Shown: positions 14,014 through 24,149 of the stretch, one piece after another
How positions within the stretch are numbered: the first letter of the stretch is position 1
How the letters are laid out: each line of letters opens with the position of its first letter
Program-made: the position numbers and the translations under genes
Source: Eunapius fragilis
Taxonomy: Eukaryota > Porifera > Demospongiae > Spongillida > Spongillidae
Assembly (NCBI GenBank): GCA_963681505.1
Contig: OY811974.1
Location: forward strand, 2,558,511 to 2,622,510
Length of the DNA: 64,000 nt
Direction of reading: 5' to 3'
Notes under the pieces: generated by a model
What the model was told of the DNA's origin: nothing
Databases searched by the model: none
The model's input: the letters and a program-made list of their open reading frames with translations, nothing else

Positions 14014-14322
14014 ATGTGTGAACAGGTGATGGTGCAGCCATTTACGTTGCACTGCAATGCAGTTGAATGTACAAGGTGCATCGCTGACAACATAGCAACA
14101 TACACCAGCACTCAGTGCCCATGCTGTGATGATGGTATGAATTTGCTGCCAAGTTCAGTGCAGCCAGCTCCAGTCATGATCCAAAGTCTCCTCCGGCTGA
14201 TGGGAGAAGAGGGCACAGAAGTTTTATACAACAATTTCAATCAGTTGTACAGGACATACAGCAGTATGTCTAACAAAAGTACAGAGGCTAAAGTGCATTA
14301 TGAAAGGACACTACGTCTTTGA
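14014..14322 (+). CDS. RING-like zinc-finger ORF (fragment)
   Basis: A 102-codon frame reads HCNAVECTRCIADNI followed by TQCPCCDDGMNLLPSS and then a helix-like PAPVMIQSLLRLMGEE. The C-x(5)-C-x-x-C...C-P-x-C spacing resembles the second half of a RING finger. The N-terminal zinc ligands are not visible, so it is a fragment or an exon whose upstream part was not found. It follows the integrase remnant in the same orientation and could be its passenger module or an independent gene. I do not recognise the protein. Confidence 0.3.
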   Translation: MCEQVMVQPFTLHCNAVECTRCIADNIATYTSTQCPCCDDGMNLLPSSVQPAPVMIQSLLRLMGEEGTEVLYNNFNQLYRTYSSMSNKSTEAKVHYERTLRL

Positions 14323-14396
14323 GGCCTGATAAGCTAAGCCGAAAAAGGAAACCTAAAGAATAGTGTGTGCTTACGGCATTGATTCCATGCATAAAA

Positions 14397-14541
14397 CCGA
14401 CCATACACTAGGCAACATGTTGCACGCAACACTATGAATTTTAGCACAATTCTAGTAAAATATCAGTAAACTAATGTTTTACTGAAAATATAATTTGATT
14501 CATTGAGTTGCATGCAACATTGTTGCCTAGTGTATGGTTGC
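14397..14541. mobile_element. MITE with about 31-bp terminal inverted repeats
   Basis: ACCATACACTAGGCAACATG (14399 onward) is matched by the inverted copy ending TTGCCTAGTGTATGGT (to 14539). An inner near-palindrome (TCAGTAAACTAATGTTTTACTGA region, 14464-14486) sits in the middle. The total is about 141 bp, AT-rich and non-coding. Confidence 0.8.
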
Positions 14542-14850
14542 CTTTTAAGCTGTGCCACTATATCAGTATAAATAATAGCATACTTTAGTGTCACAGGTAA
14601 ATTATGAGAAGGCTACTTCGCTACGAAAAAAATCTGCCCTATTGAAAGCGTTGGCACGACACGCAGAAAATTAGCCCCGTTACACCCTAAACAGAACCAA
14701 ATACAGCCGTCTCTTGAGTACACGTTCATTAAGTTGGCCTGGCAGATTTCTCAAAGCGTCTAGTGACACGAACAACTCAAAATAAAGCGCATTTACTCTC
14801 GGCCCTCTCTTCTCGCGTATGTAAATACAACAAAGGTGAAACTTATAGTG

Positions 14851-15096
14851 CTTAAGGGGGCTTGTCCAAACATACTGCTTAAGGAGGCTTGTTTTTGTTA
14901 GACTCCTCCGGAAAGTGTAGTCTGAATAGACATACTGAACTGCTGGCCTGCCACACACTGCAGCTAGCTAGAGCTCTACATGTTCCAAAAAACCAACACT
15001 TGCGAATAATAAATTTTTCTTAGGGTCATAGCCCCCCCCCCCTAACGTCACAATGACGCTAATTTTTCCAAAAATCGTTTGGACAAGCCCCCTAAG
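14851..15096. mobile_element. non-autonomous element with about 20-bp TIRs
   Basis: CTTAAGGGGGCTTGTCCAAA (14851-14870) and the inverse TTTGGACAAGCCCCCTAAG (15078-15096) bound a 246-bp segment. A partial copy of the terminus (CTTAAGGAGGCTTG, 14878-14891) lies just inside the left end. There is no coding sequence. Confidence 0.6.
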
Positions 15097-15250
15097 TCCT
15101 CGAAGGGCGCCTGACCGAAATATCAACTCACAGTGAGCTTACGTTGTACAGATAAAGAAGATAAGCCACATTCCTGTGCCATGCGGTTCATCTCCAAGCA
15201 GGGGTTGGGGACGAGACCAAATGTGTCAAAGCTGTATTGTGGTCAGCGGC

Positions 15251-15294
15251 AGGGGAGGGGGGGGGGGGGGGGGGGGGGGGCACTCGGGGCACCC

Positions 15295-15330
<36 letters not shown>
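15251..15330. repeat. G-run facing a C-run (hairpin-capable)
   Basis: About 24 consecutive G (15257-15280) are followed after a 16-bp GC-rich spacer by about 32 consecutive C (15297-15328). The two runs are complementary, and each strand also carries a G-quadruplex-capable tract. Run lengths may be inexact in any assembly. Confidence 0.9.
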
Positions 15331-15331
<1 letters not shown>

Positions 15332-15429
15332 CGCCCAAAAAAAATATTGTATGCCATTAACTTTATTTAGCTGCTTAACTAGCTAGCTCTGCCTATACCT
15401 ACGACTATTGATTCCTGCGCCTACGAGAG

Positions 15430-15620
15430 AGGGGGGGGGGGTGCAAAATTCTCCGGGTCCGGGCCTAGAAGGGCCCGGGCCTTTAGAGCCACGCCCTAAA
15501 CTGGTCACTAGGCACGCCCCCGGGTCGGTAATGGAATGGCTTGTCCACAAGGGGCCTAGGCACTGCAGGTCGTTCCGATTTGTTTCGGGCCCGGGCCCCG
15601 GGGGCCCAGACCGTTATAAC
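15430..15620. repeat. GC-rich palindromic block
   Basis: It contains GGGTCCGGGCCTAGAAGGGC, GGGCCCGGGCC and CGGGCCCGGGCCCCGGGGGC. The composition is far above the surrounding DNA. It may be a repeat-family terminus; the nature is unknown. Confidence 0.5.
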
Positions 15621-15719
15621 CAATCACAGCGTTTTGGGTGACTGATTTACACTTTCTATTTAACGAGCGAGATCGAGAATGAGCTACCATCACTAATCAG
15701 GCGCCCAGAAAAGAAAAGA

Positions 15720-16340
15720 AAAGGCAATGCGTGCTGAAGGAGTCAAAGGACAGAATACGCTTCAACATGGCTTTGATGTTAACAGAAGACAGTGAAGGAA
15801 CCGACCGTGAGAAGAATCAATGCAGCAGTGTGCAGCCTAGCTGTGCGGAAGCAAAAATAGCTCCATCACATCCTGATAATGCTATTGAAGTATTGATTCA
15901 AGAAGAGGTGCCTCGATCAGAACCAGAATGATGCTGCTGTTAACCGAAGGCCTGGAGATCCATGATGAGGCCTTAGTGGCACCAGAAACCACAAGTATTG
16001 TCGAGATAGTCGGTGTTGATATAGGAATCTTTATCAAGGGAGATGTGTGCCCACAAAGGAAGAAGTAGAAGAAGCTGTTAAAAGAGGTTTTGAAATGCTT
16101 CCGCTACAATTTCCTAACGATTCTTCCAACAGAGCGTTCCCCTTCTATGTTATAAACTGCCAAACGGAGAAGACATTCATCGTGATTGGCTAGTCTGGAG
16201 CAAAGCAAGCAAGCATTATTTTGCTTGCTTTCCTTGTCGGCTCTTTACCCAGTCTTCCACTGTGAATCGCTCTTTACTAGCTTTATCAACTGGCTATTCA
16301 AAAGATAACAAGTGGAAAAAATTGCTAACCTAGAGATGGG
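15720..16340 (+). pseudogene. hAT-type transposase, TTF zinc-finger remnant
   Basis: Reading across frames, 16150-16330 gives KLPNGEDIHRDWLVWSKA, then HYFACFPCRLFTQSSTVNRS and GYSKDNKWKKLL. This is the TTF-type zinc finger found at the N-terminus of ZMYM1/ZNF862-like hAT transposases (R-x-W-L-x-Y/W-S...C-x-x-C-R-L-F). The upstream frame 15731-15931 is acidic (SEGTDREKN, IEVLIQEEVPRSEPE), as expected for the disordered N-terminus of such proteins. Frameshifts near 16140 break it. The rest of the transposase is not found downstream, where a GC-rich repeat begins. Confidence 0.55.
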
Positions 16341-17029
16341 CTAAACATTTAGGACCTTGCATGCATATAAGGCTAGGGGCCCAAGAAACATTTTTGCCTC
16401 TCGGCGGCCCTGGTTGATTCATACAGCTTGTGCGCGATACGCGCCGATATAGATCATCAATTTTCATTACCAATAGTTTCATAATTATATGCAATGGTCG
16501 CACGATTTGAAGGGATTGAACGTAACGGAGTGTCAAAATCACCCAGGCCCTCTATCTCCTAAACGTAGAAAAGATGAACAAAAGCACCAGCATCTCTAAA
16601 GATCCAAGTAGAAATTTGGGTAATAATGCTATTTGATAGTACGTTGCAATGGTCAGTCTGCCTTTTTGCTGTCTCTAAAAGCTTGCAGCAAGGTGCATTC
16701 AGCTTCCTACAGATGTATATCTAAACAATAATGGCTTGGAGCCTCTGAGACGGTAGAGAACATAATAGACGCATTTGCGTCAGGCATCCTCGAAAGATGT
16801 ATTGGCTCTTTTATTGGGAGCAGCTAGCAAGTGTATTGCACAATTCATTGTAAAAAAGAGCAAATCAAACCTTTTTCGAAGGGATTCAATCTTTTTTTTA
16901 ATATAACGAAGTTGCAGGAGTTCCGCCCCAGACTCCGATGAGGGAGCTTCCAGTGCATTTTCTAAACGAATGAAACGGTGAGTTCAGTACTACCATAGAT
17001 ATTAACCAAGCGTTTGGAACATTATCGCG
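16341..17029. other. probable further hAT remnant, not resolved
   Basis: No recognisable domain could be read in any frame. The position downstream of the TTF finger suggests degraded transposase sequence, but this is only context. Confidence 0.25.
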
Positions 17030-17099
17030 GTGATTTATCGGCGCTTTGAACATGCATATAGGCTGAGCTCTGATCTGTGGCTCCCCAGCCTCGATCTGT

Positions 17100-17345
17100 T
17101 TTTTAGTGCAGTTTTTGCGTACTTTTGGGGGAGTGGGGGGTGGGAGGTTCTACGCAAAAAGCGTTGGCTTCTGGGGCGGCGCCCCAGACCCCGATGGGGA
17201 GCTTGCAGCGCTCCCCCATACCCCCTAGCTGGGTGGGAGGGGTGCCCCCCTCCCGCACCCTCTCCGGGGCGGCTCCGCCCCACCCCTTGCCACATCCCCA
17301 TCTTCCCCCTAAATCCTGGATCCGCCGCTGGTCGTAGCATCACTG
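17100..17345. repeat. GC-rich interspersed repeat end
   Basis: A block rich in GGGGCGGCGCCCC-type palindromes ends with CCTAAATCCTGGATCCGCCG. I have seen this kind of terminus in invertebrate interspersed repeats, but cannot name the family. The long open frames on both strands here are composition artefacts. Confidence 0.45.
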
Positions 17346-17491
17346 TCGATCACATCTGCTTGGAACAAGGTTAAGGTCGGGATACCTCTCCAAGATATGC
17401 TTTCTAGCGGTGGAAAAGTTCCAGGCATTGAAATGTCAGTACGTGAATCTAGAAGCTGATCTATTACTAATAAGCAAGCTGTCGAGCTCAC

Positions 17492-17585
17492 TGCAGCCGT
17501 CGCTACCACAGCAGCCATCGTCATCACAGCAGCCATCGTCATCACAGCAGCCATCGACATTACAGCAGCCATCGTTATCAATATA
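17492..17585. repeat. 18-bp minisatellite, about five copies
   Basis: The unit is close to CAGCAGCCATCGTCATCA. It is open in several frames and gives QQPSSS-like repeats on the plus strand. Confidence 0.8.
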
Positions 17586-17749
17586 CTGCTAGTGAACCAA
17601 GCGAGAGAACGGAGGGGAATTAAACACACAAATTCTGGTACTACGGACGAGCCAGCGTTAAGGTCAGAGAGCATGCAGGCCTATATATGTTTGTTCCGTA
17701 ACCAATGGCATGTTTTTCAGTAATCTTTTAGGTGATCGTCACTTATTCA

Positions 17750-20720
17750 CAATACGAGAAGAAGTACATCCTAACACTTTCCAGGAAAGAGCTTGGATGA
17801 ACTTTGGGTCGTAACTCCAGGAGACAATTTGTAGATCATTTGTTTGAAAACACAAGTACAAAGAAGCACATCACTCTCAAGTTTAGAAGATTACTAAAAT
17901 CAGATATGAAAAGCTATACAGTCAGACAGCATTGATAGGAGATGGTCTAAATTTGAAAAGCTTGTTAGATCTATCCTTGGATGGGCTGTGTGAAATTTAA
18001 AATCAAACAGCTCCGGTTTTAGTGGGCTTTCTGAAATCCTGTATTCCAAAGTGCCTACGACCATTCTAGTTGCCTGTATTGCATTATTAGTTAACTCCCA
18101 CAAAAACCAACAGTTGTTCAGAAGCTTGTATCAATTTTTCTATATTCTGGGCATGCTGGCAAGCAGGTTAAATTATTAAAATTACTATTCCAGTAATTCA
18201 CTGGATGACTTTTTTTTTGCATCAGATCTGCAAGGTTGCAAAAGTTCGGCATCTGCCTCTCTATGAGGCAACAAGACAGGTCATCTACAAACTTGGAATG
18301 AACCATGACAGTAGGGTTCTAGAGTGGGTAGAAAGTCTTAAAGTCATCTAATTTTGTAAGCAATATAAACTGTGAGGTATTAGTAAATTTGCTTCATAAT
18401 CACACAGGGGACATTGGCACCCTATTTTGACATACAATATAAATCTACTTCTGCTAGTCCTGCCAACCTTTCAGTGCTGTTTGAATAAGATATAGCACAG
18501 TTGGTCCCGGCACATGCTTTGACCCCTGCATCATCTGATGCCGCTTCTTCAAATGGTGAAGCAGCTAATATTACCCCAGCATATATGTCACCAGCTGACT
18601 TTTCACCATGTGCTCAAATATATCTTCATTCAGTGAGACTGATTCGCCACCTCATGTTCGTCTCACTGATTTTTTGAATGATGTTACAACTCCAACCACA
18701 CCACTGCCAGCAGCTGAAGCATTTCCAACATCTGTTTTCACAGCAGCACCAACTCCTGTTTCTCCAGTTTCTACTCAAGAGTCTACTACTGCACCCATTC
18801 AGGTATCTCAAGTTTCAGTTTTAGAGGTTCCTGTGTCGTTCTCTACTGTTCCAGTAATGGCATCAGTTTCCCAAGTGTCTCCAATGTTAGGTTACAATCC
18901 AGTTGCATCATCATTGCAATCTACTACCCAGCTTCCAGCAAGGATGCCATGACTAGTTGGTGACAATATTGATAAAACAGTTAAACCAAGATATATATGC
19001 TTAAATAATCAATCAAGCATTATTTTCATACAACACTTATTGATCCTGCCACTATTGACATCAATCAGTTCCTGCTACACCTGAGGATGTAACATCACTA
19101 AGGGGTAACTTTGAAGTCATGATTACTCGAGTATTACCTCGTGAGTATTCCCTCGTGATGCTCCTAAAGTTGATGGTTTATCATCCTCTGAGATAGATCA
19201 CATTCCACACAAGTATTCTGAGCAGGAGTCTAAAAAGTCTTAAGTGGTATGTTCAATAGATCCTATTTTACTTATTTTATTTTTGTAGGTGCCTTTAGGA
19301 GTGTTCTTAAGAAATGAGAATAAGTTGGAAGAAATGGTTGACATATTGGATCATCTTCATAAGTATGTGCCAATGGTTCGATCAACAGAGATGTTTGATT
19401 TTATTGGAGAAGGTGGAGAAATTGAACAAAACCATCATCACTTGTCATGTGGATCAATTACACCACATCCTTATTGGTGGGAATGGCTAGAGTTCGGGGA
19501 TGCCTGAGGATAAGAAAAGACTCACATATTGGAAGAGACCACTATGAAGGATTGGTCCCAGTGATTTAAGACTGGCATGCAAAAATGTGCCTAATGAAGG
19601 TAATTGGGAGGGAGGAGGGACGGAGGGGGAGGAAGTATATGTGCTCAATTCTCACATTTACACATAACGTATTGACAATAAGCAGGAGAGAGGAGAAAGG
19701 AGAGAGAGATAGAGAGAGGGGGGGGGGGGGGGGACATTAATAGCTAGAGAGATTGCTTAAGAGAGCAAAGGGGGTGGGGTTATATTTTAGGAGTGGCACT
19801 GATTTTATGAATACCTAGATGATTTTGGTCAAGGCTCTACAAAGTGACATCTGGTCTGGATGGAGGGACACTTTACCAGCTGCGAAACCTCATCAATAGA
19901 AGAAATGTTACTTCAACGGTTGAGAACAACATGAATTCATCTTTTCTTCAGTTAATAACTACAGCCCACATCATAGCAGCAGCACTTCAATCACAGAAAC
20001 TTTAGAGCATTGAGGAGCTCAGAGGTATCTTTCAAGATACATCTTCTGATAGAGCTTCAAAATTCAAAAAATTAGAGAAATTGGTAGCCTTATTGAAATA
20101 CCAGTACACTTGTCAGAAAAGAAGAAAGTTTCTTCAGGGATGGACTGTGTTCTAGAATATGCAAAAGAGACACTTATGTTAGGAATGACGTTTTTGGAAT
20201 TTAAAGATGGTATAAGAGATGGTGATGGCACAAGAGTTTTAATATGCTGGAAGTATTCGTTTCTACTGTTTTGTGGTTCTGGACACATCAACTATTCTCT
20301 TGAGGCACTACCATTCTTAACACAGTATTACTGTACACTTCCACCTAGAATGGCAGAACAGATGTTGTGGGGGCATTTCATAAACTATGAAGGAAAGGTT
20401 GGACATAGCATATGATTTGCATATGGAGCACCTTCATAGGAGCTGCAAGGAAGCAATTAAACACCTAGGAGCTAACAAGACACCAAGGCTATTGGTGTAG
20501 TAAAGCTACAGGTGGACTTACAGATATGTTGATGAAATCACTGGAATTTCAACAAGCAGTTCACACTCAAGGCGATCTGACATAGATGGCTTGGACAAAA
20601 TTGTAACAGAACTTTTGGAAAAGGAAGTTTTATTCAGCAATCCTGAAAGACAGCACAGTAAATTTCAAAAAAGTTGAAGCAATTCTACAATTTTGTCAAT
20701 CAACAAAGCAAAGTTTGAAC
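17750..20720 (+). pseudogene. DUF6589-type transposable element protein, decayed
   Basis: Pieces of one protein can be followed on the plus strand. They are ALLVNSHKNQQLFRSLYQFF (about 18080-18145), KVAKVRHLPLYEATRQVIYK (about 18230), a Ser/Thr/Pro-rich frame (18608-18952), VPLGVFLRNENKLEEMVDIL and VDQLHHI (19289-19480), EGLVPVI-stop-DWHAKM (about 19545-19590), GDGTRVLICWKYSFLLF and TQYYCTLPPRMAEQM (20218-20365), and DLHMEHLHRSCKEAIKHLGA (about 20415-20475). The order (DQL motif, then L-P-V-x-DWHAK, then CWK, N-Y-S-x-E-A, then DLHMEHLN-like) fits the DUF6589 family, a transposon-associated protein common in sponges, cnidarians and fungi (from memory). The Glu before DWHAK is TAA, and several frameshifts exist. 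Probable introns with GT-AG ends occur, for example after VESLK. Confidence 0.65.
19610..19735. repeat. purine-rich low-complexity tract
   Basis: GGGA/GAGA-rich sequence ends in a run of about 14 G at 19720-19733. Confidence 0.8.
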
Positions 20721-20924
20721 AATGGTTTGCAATGGAAAGAATGTAGCCACTTTACTTATGAATTCATATTTTTTCTCGATAGCGTGTGTAATTGTTTGTA
20801 TTGTTTAATTTAAAGGAAAATCATTGCAATTACAATTGGTACATTGGCATGAAACAGCACAAACATCACAACATGCATGCATGCACAACCTGATACAGGG
20901 ATTATGTCATGTCCAAAGTAGGAA

Positions 20925-21640
20925 CACAGCATAACTCGTCTGCATGTTTCCTTGTTCAAACAGTACTCCTTCATGTCTTTTGATATAATTTTGAGCTCTC
21001 ACCTTCTGACAATTAGCAATATTAATGCTTTGGATAGCTGACCACTGCGGCCAGCTCTCCAACATTCTTGCATATAGCTCTCCATAGATGATGGCCCCCA
21101 ATGTACGATTTGCTTAAAATCATCACAGTTCCGCCCCATTCCGAATGCAATTGTGCACACCACAATACGCAGCAGAGCATGAGAACTGCAAAAGAACTTG
21201 ATGATGGCATTCTGGACTACCTTTTAGTTATGCTTGTGTATATGTCAACCAGTTGAAATTGAGAATGATTTGGAAACCCTGCTGGTTCTGAAAATTCATC
21301 TTTTAGAAAGGTAAAGAAGAAACTGTATATGAGTGAACAATTCTCACAGCATCTGCAGTATATTATCACCATGGATATCTTCTTTCTTTGCACTAGAAGT
21401 TTTCTTGCTAAAGGATACATCTTACCCAGTAACACAAGTTTGGCCTATCAGGTGATTCAGCAGCAACAGCAGTGTTATTCATTCCAAGGATCCCTATGAT
21501 CTTCCTTCTAGTGTCATTTGTAGCTGTTGCTATCATTGTCATTAAGTTTACTTGGGAAGGAATTAAACTTAATAGTTTTTGAAACTTTTGCTTGAGTAGC
21601 TGCTTTAAAATCAAAATCTCCTTTAATTTCAATTGTCTGT
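20925..21640 (-). pseudogene. RecQ-like helicase fragment
   Basis: On the minus strand, 21632 downward reads MIATATNDTRRKIIGILGMN and ESPDRPNLCYWV, like RecQ motif III (TATAT) and the following segment. Near 21370-21225 comes DIHGDNILQML, then SEPAGFPNHSQFQLVDIYTS, and 21195-20935 reads RIVVCTIAFGMGRNCDDFKQ, IVHWGPSS and YMQECWRAGRSGQLSKALIL. The last block is motif V/VI of RecQ helicases (F-G-M-G-x-x...Q-E-x-G-R-A-G-R); the motif VI Gly is Trp here and intervening frames are shifted. The ATP-binding motif I is not visible. It lies tail to tail with the DUF6589 element, so it may be a second gene of the same transposon. Confidence 0.6.
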
Positions 21641-23279
21641 GTAAACATTGTTAACAGTGTGTTCTTAGCTTCCTTGAGATGGAACTACTTGGCTAGTCAA
21701 CTACTGGATGCAATGAGGTAGAAGTATAAGGTGCTGAATTGGAAGGATACATTGTTCATCTAACAGCTTAATCATGACATCCCAATTCCAACTTATGCTT
21801 CTTCATTGTTTATATTGTATCTGTGAAACGTTGTATTGACCTCTGTAAAGTATCCATGTTGACAAATGCATCTTCTTGCAGAGAAGCTTTTTTTTTGGCA
21901 GTCTCTGAAATGATTTTATTTGTGTCATTTGTATTATAGGTACATCACCAATCCTTTTCTTAGTACTGCAGCCTGTAGAATTGTCATCAATCTTCAAGAA
22001 TTTTGAGTATCACGTTGCATCAGGTACCATGTGCTGTGCCAGAGAAATGAGTTGAAACTCGTTATTTAATTCAGCAGAGACATAGTCACCTGAGCAGCAC
22101 ATGCACGAATCCGATCGCCATTATCATTCGTGCACTTCTTTGCCATCACGATCGGCAATGGAACCTCTTCTCGATGGGATGAACCATGGTTTCACTATGG
22201 CCCCCATGGAACCGCTCTGATTCTGCATGCATATCGGGGCCAACGCTGGCATTTAAAAAGTGGCGTGGCCATTTAAAAAGTGGTGCAGCCAACCGTGCGC
22301 AGTGCCGGGAGGAGCTAGCACTAGTATGAAAAAAAAATCGAAGTTTCAAAAAAGTGGTGCGGTCACGGCTGGTGTCGGACCCTGATATACAGTATGAGTG
22401 CGAGGTATAGTAGTACCTAGACTGTACAAGAATTGTCCGCTCTCATTAGCCACAATCAATTTCAGTACACCTTGTAAAATTGAATACATTAGACATGTGC
22501 TGACGAGTGATACATGTTGGATACAACAAAATACAATGCAGTCCAGGCCGTTATCCAGTAACTGACGCAAATCAGTTTGGTAAGATCATTGTGCAGCAGC
22601 GATCTTTTTTTTTTTTTTTGCTTCCAAGATTTAGTTTGCATTAAATGGGGAGGATTGGAGATCCAGATCCTCTCCGGAAGATTGATGCAGTTGTACTGGT
22701 GGTGGCATATAATGCTCATCTTGGTACACCTGCTCTACACTGTAGGTTTTCAGGTGATGGTATGCCATTTTGAAACTTTGATACCAGCCACTGCTGAAAG
22801 GCCTTATAGGTATTGTTTACAGCATTTTCTTTTTCATCTCTGGCAAGTACACGCTATAGAGGATGAAACATGACTACAGGATGCAAATTACACAGATAGC
22901 TAACCAGAATTGCCACTTGTTGCTTGTTAAGTGATTTGATTTCTTCATTGTCCACCTGAAAAATAGGTATGATCCTTTCTACAAAGGTTTCTGTACTGTA
23001 CAACAAATATGGCGCACACATTCCTAACCCTAAGAACTGTGCAAAACAGCTGGAGTGAAATTATTGTAACGAATTATTTACTTCATGTACCCTTCTCCTC
23101 TCTTCAGCCAACAGGTTTTTTAGTATAGTGTTACAATATGTGGCAGCCTTTTGAAATTTTGTTTTAGATTTACAGCCAGCCTTCAATACATTCCTTACCA
23201 CTTTCTGGGGTGGATGGGTGGGAGAATAATCAAATTAGCACCTATTAGTTGTAACAGAGCACTGATTTCGGCTACAATA
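21641..23279. other. degraded sequence between transposon remnants
   Basis: Minus-strand frames at about 22000-21640 probably continue the helicase gene upstream (polar, coiled-coil-like), but no motif is clear. The ORF at 22577-22873 has no recognised domain. Confidence 0.3.
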
Positions 23280-23573
23280 TCATTCTATGGGTGTAAATGA
23301 TTCAACTCGAGTAACATGCAATTCCATACAAACCTTGAACGGATTTCTCTCGATTGAAAATTCTCTTTCGCTTTCTTCTTTGATGAATTCCTGCAGCTTT
23401 GTCAGTTCGTCTTGAACAGCACGTAGCAATGTCTTTATTTTGCTCAGTTTTGATTTTTGCGCATTCTGGTTTGCTTGTACTAGATCTAGAATGTTGGCCA
23501 AAATTGGATACAGTGGGTGTTCATTTGGCGCAGTTATGATGCCAGTACTTGTAGGTAATCGTCCTGTCTTCAC
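23280..23573 (-). CDS. coiled-coil ORF, possible exon or transposon ORF
   Basis: A 97-codon frame has coding-like composition: a helical, charged stretch NQNAQKSKLSKIKTLLRAVQ then DELTKLQEFIKEESEREFS. A donor-like AAG|GTTTGT follows FKV. I do not recognise it. It is on the same strand as the RecQ-like fragment downstream and could be an N-terminal exon of that gene, or an unrelated transposon ORF. Confidence 0.3.
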   Translation of the reverse strand: MKTGRLPTSTGIITAPNEHPLYPILANILDLVQANQNAQKSKLSKIKTLLRAVQDELTKLQEFIKEESEREFSIERNPFKVCMELHVTRVESFTPIE

Positions 23574-24149
23574 AGCAATGTCATGGATGTGGTTGCAGAT
23601 TCGTGGCTTGTAGGCCTACAAGTGTATTCACTTCAGATGTATTTTCGATGGATGCACTTGAAGCAGAATGTGATGTATTTTGACGTGAGGATGGCAGTCT
23701 TGAACTATATGAGGCTGATTCGTGGTTGAGACTTGAGTCAAGCATGTGGCGTTAATGAGTTCGCGGTTATTCTCACCGACATGGCTGATGGTTAGTGGTG
23801 TCGCTACACGTTGCATTGAAATTAATTGCTATATGCTAAGTTGAGTACGGCGATCACAGATGTGTCCATTGTGGTGTCAGTTTCAAATTCAAGTCCAAGC
23901 TAGTCAAGTACATCCCACTGTATGTTCGTAGAGGTTTTGAAGCAGCCAGTTTTGGAAACCGATACATGTAGTCATACTGGTCTTCACAAAGATGCCCCAA
24001 GTGGACGAGATGTTACTTGTACGTTTATATCATGTGTACAATAATTGTGGTTTGGTCGTTATTGTCTGACAAATTATGTTTGTGCCCATGACCCACAAGC
24101 AGGGATGACTATCTAATAAAATAAGCATTAAGCGGACGGCGTTTTAATA

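Noticed and set aside
17035-17374. Overlapping Pro/Gly-rich ORFs on both strands
   Set aside because: Both strands are open because of GC-rich repeat composition; the segment ends with an interspersed-repeat terminus.
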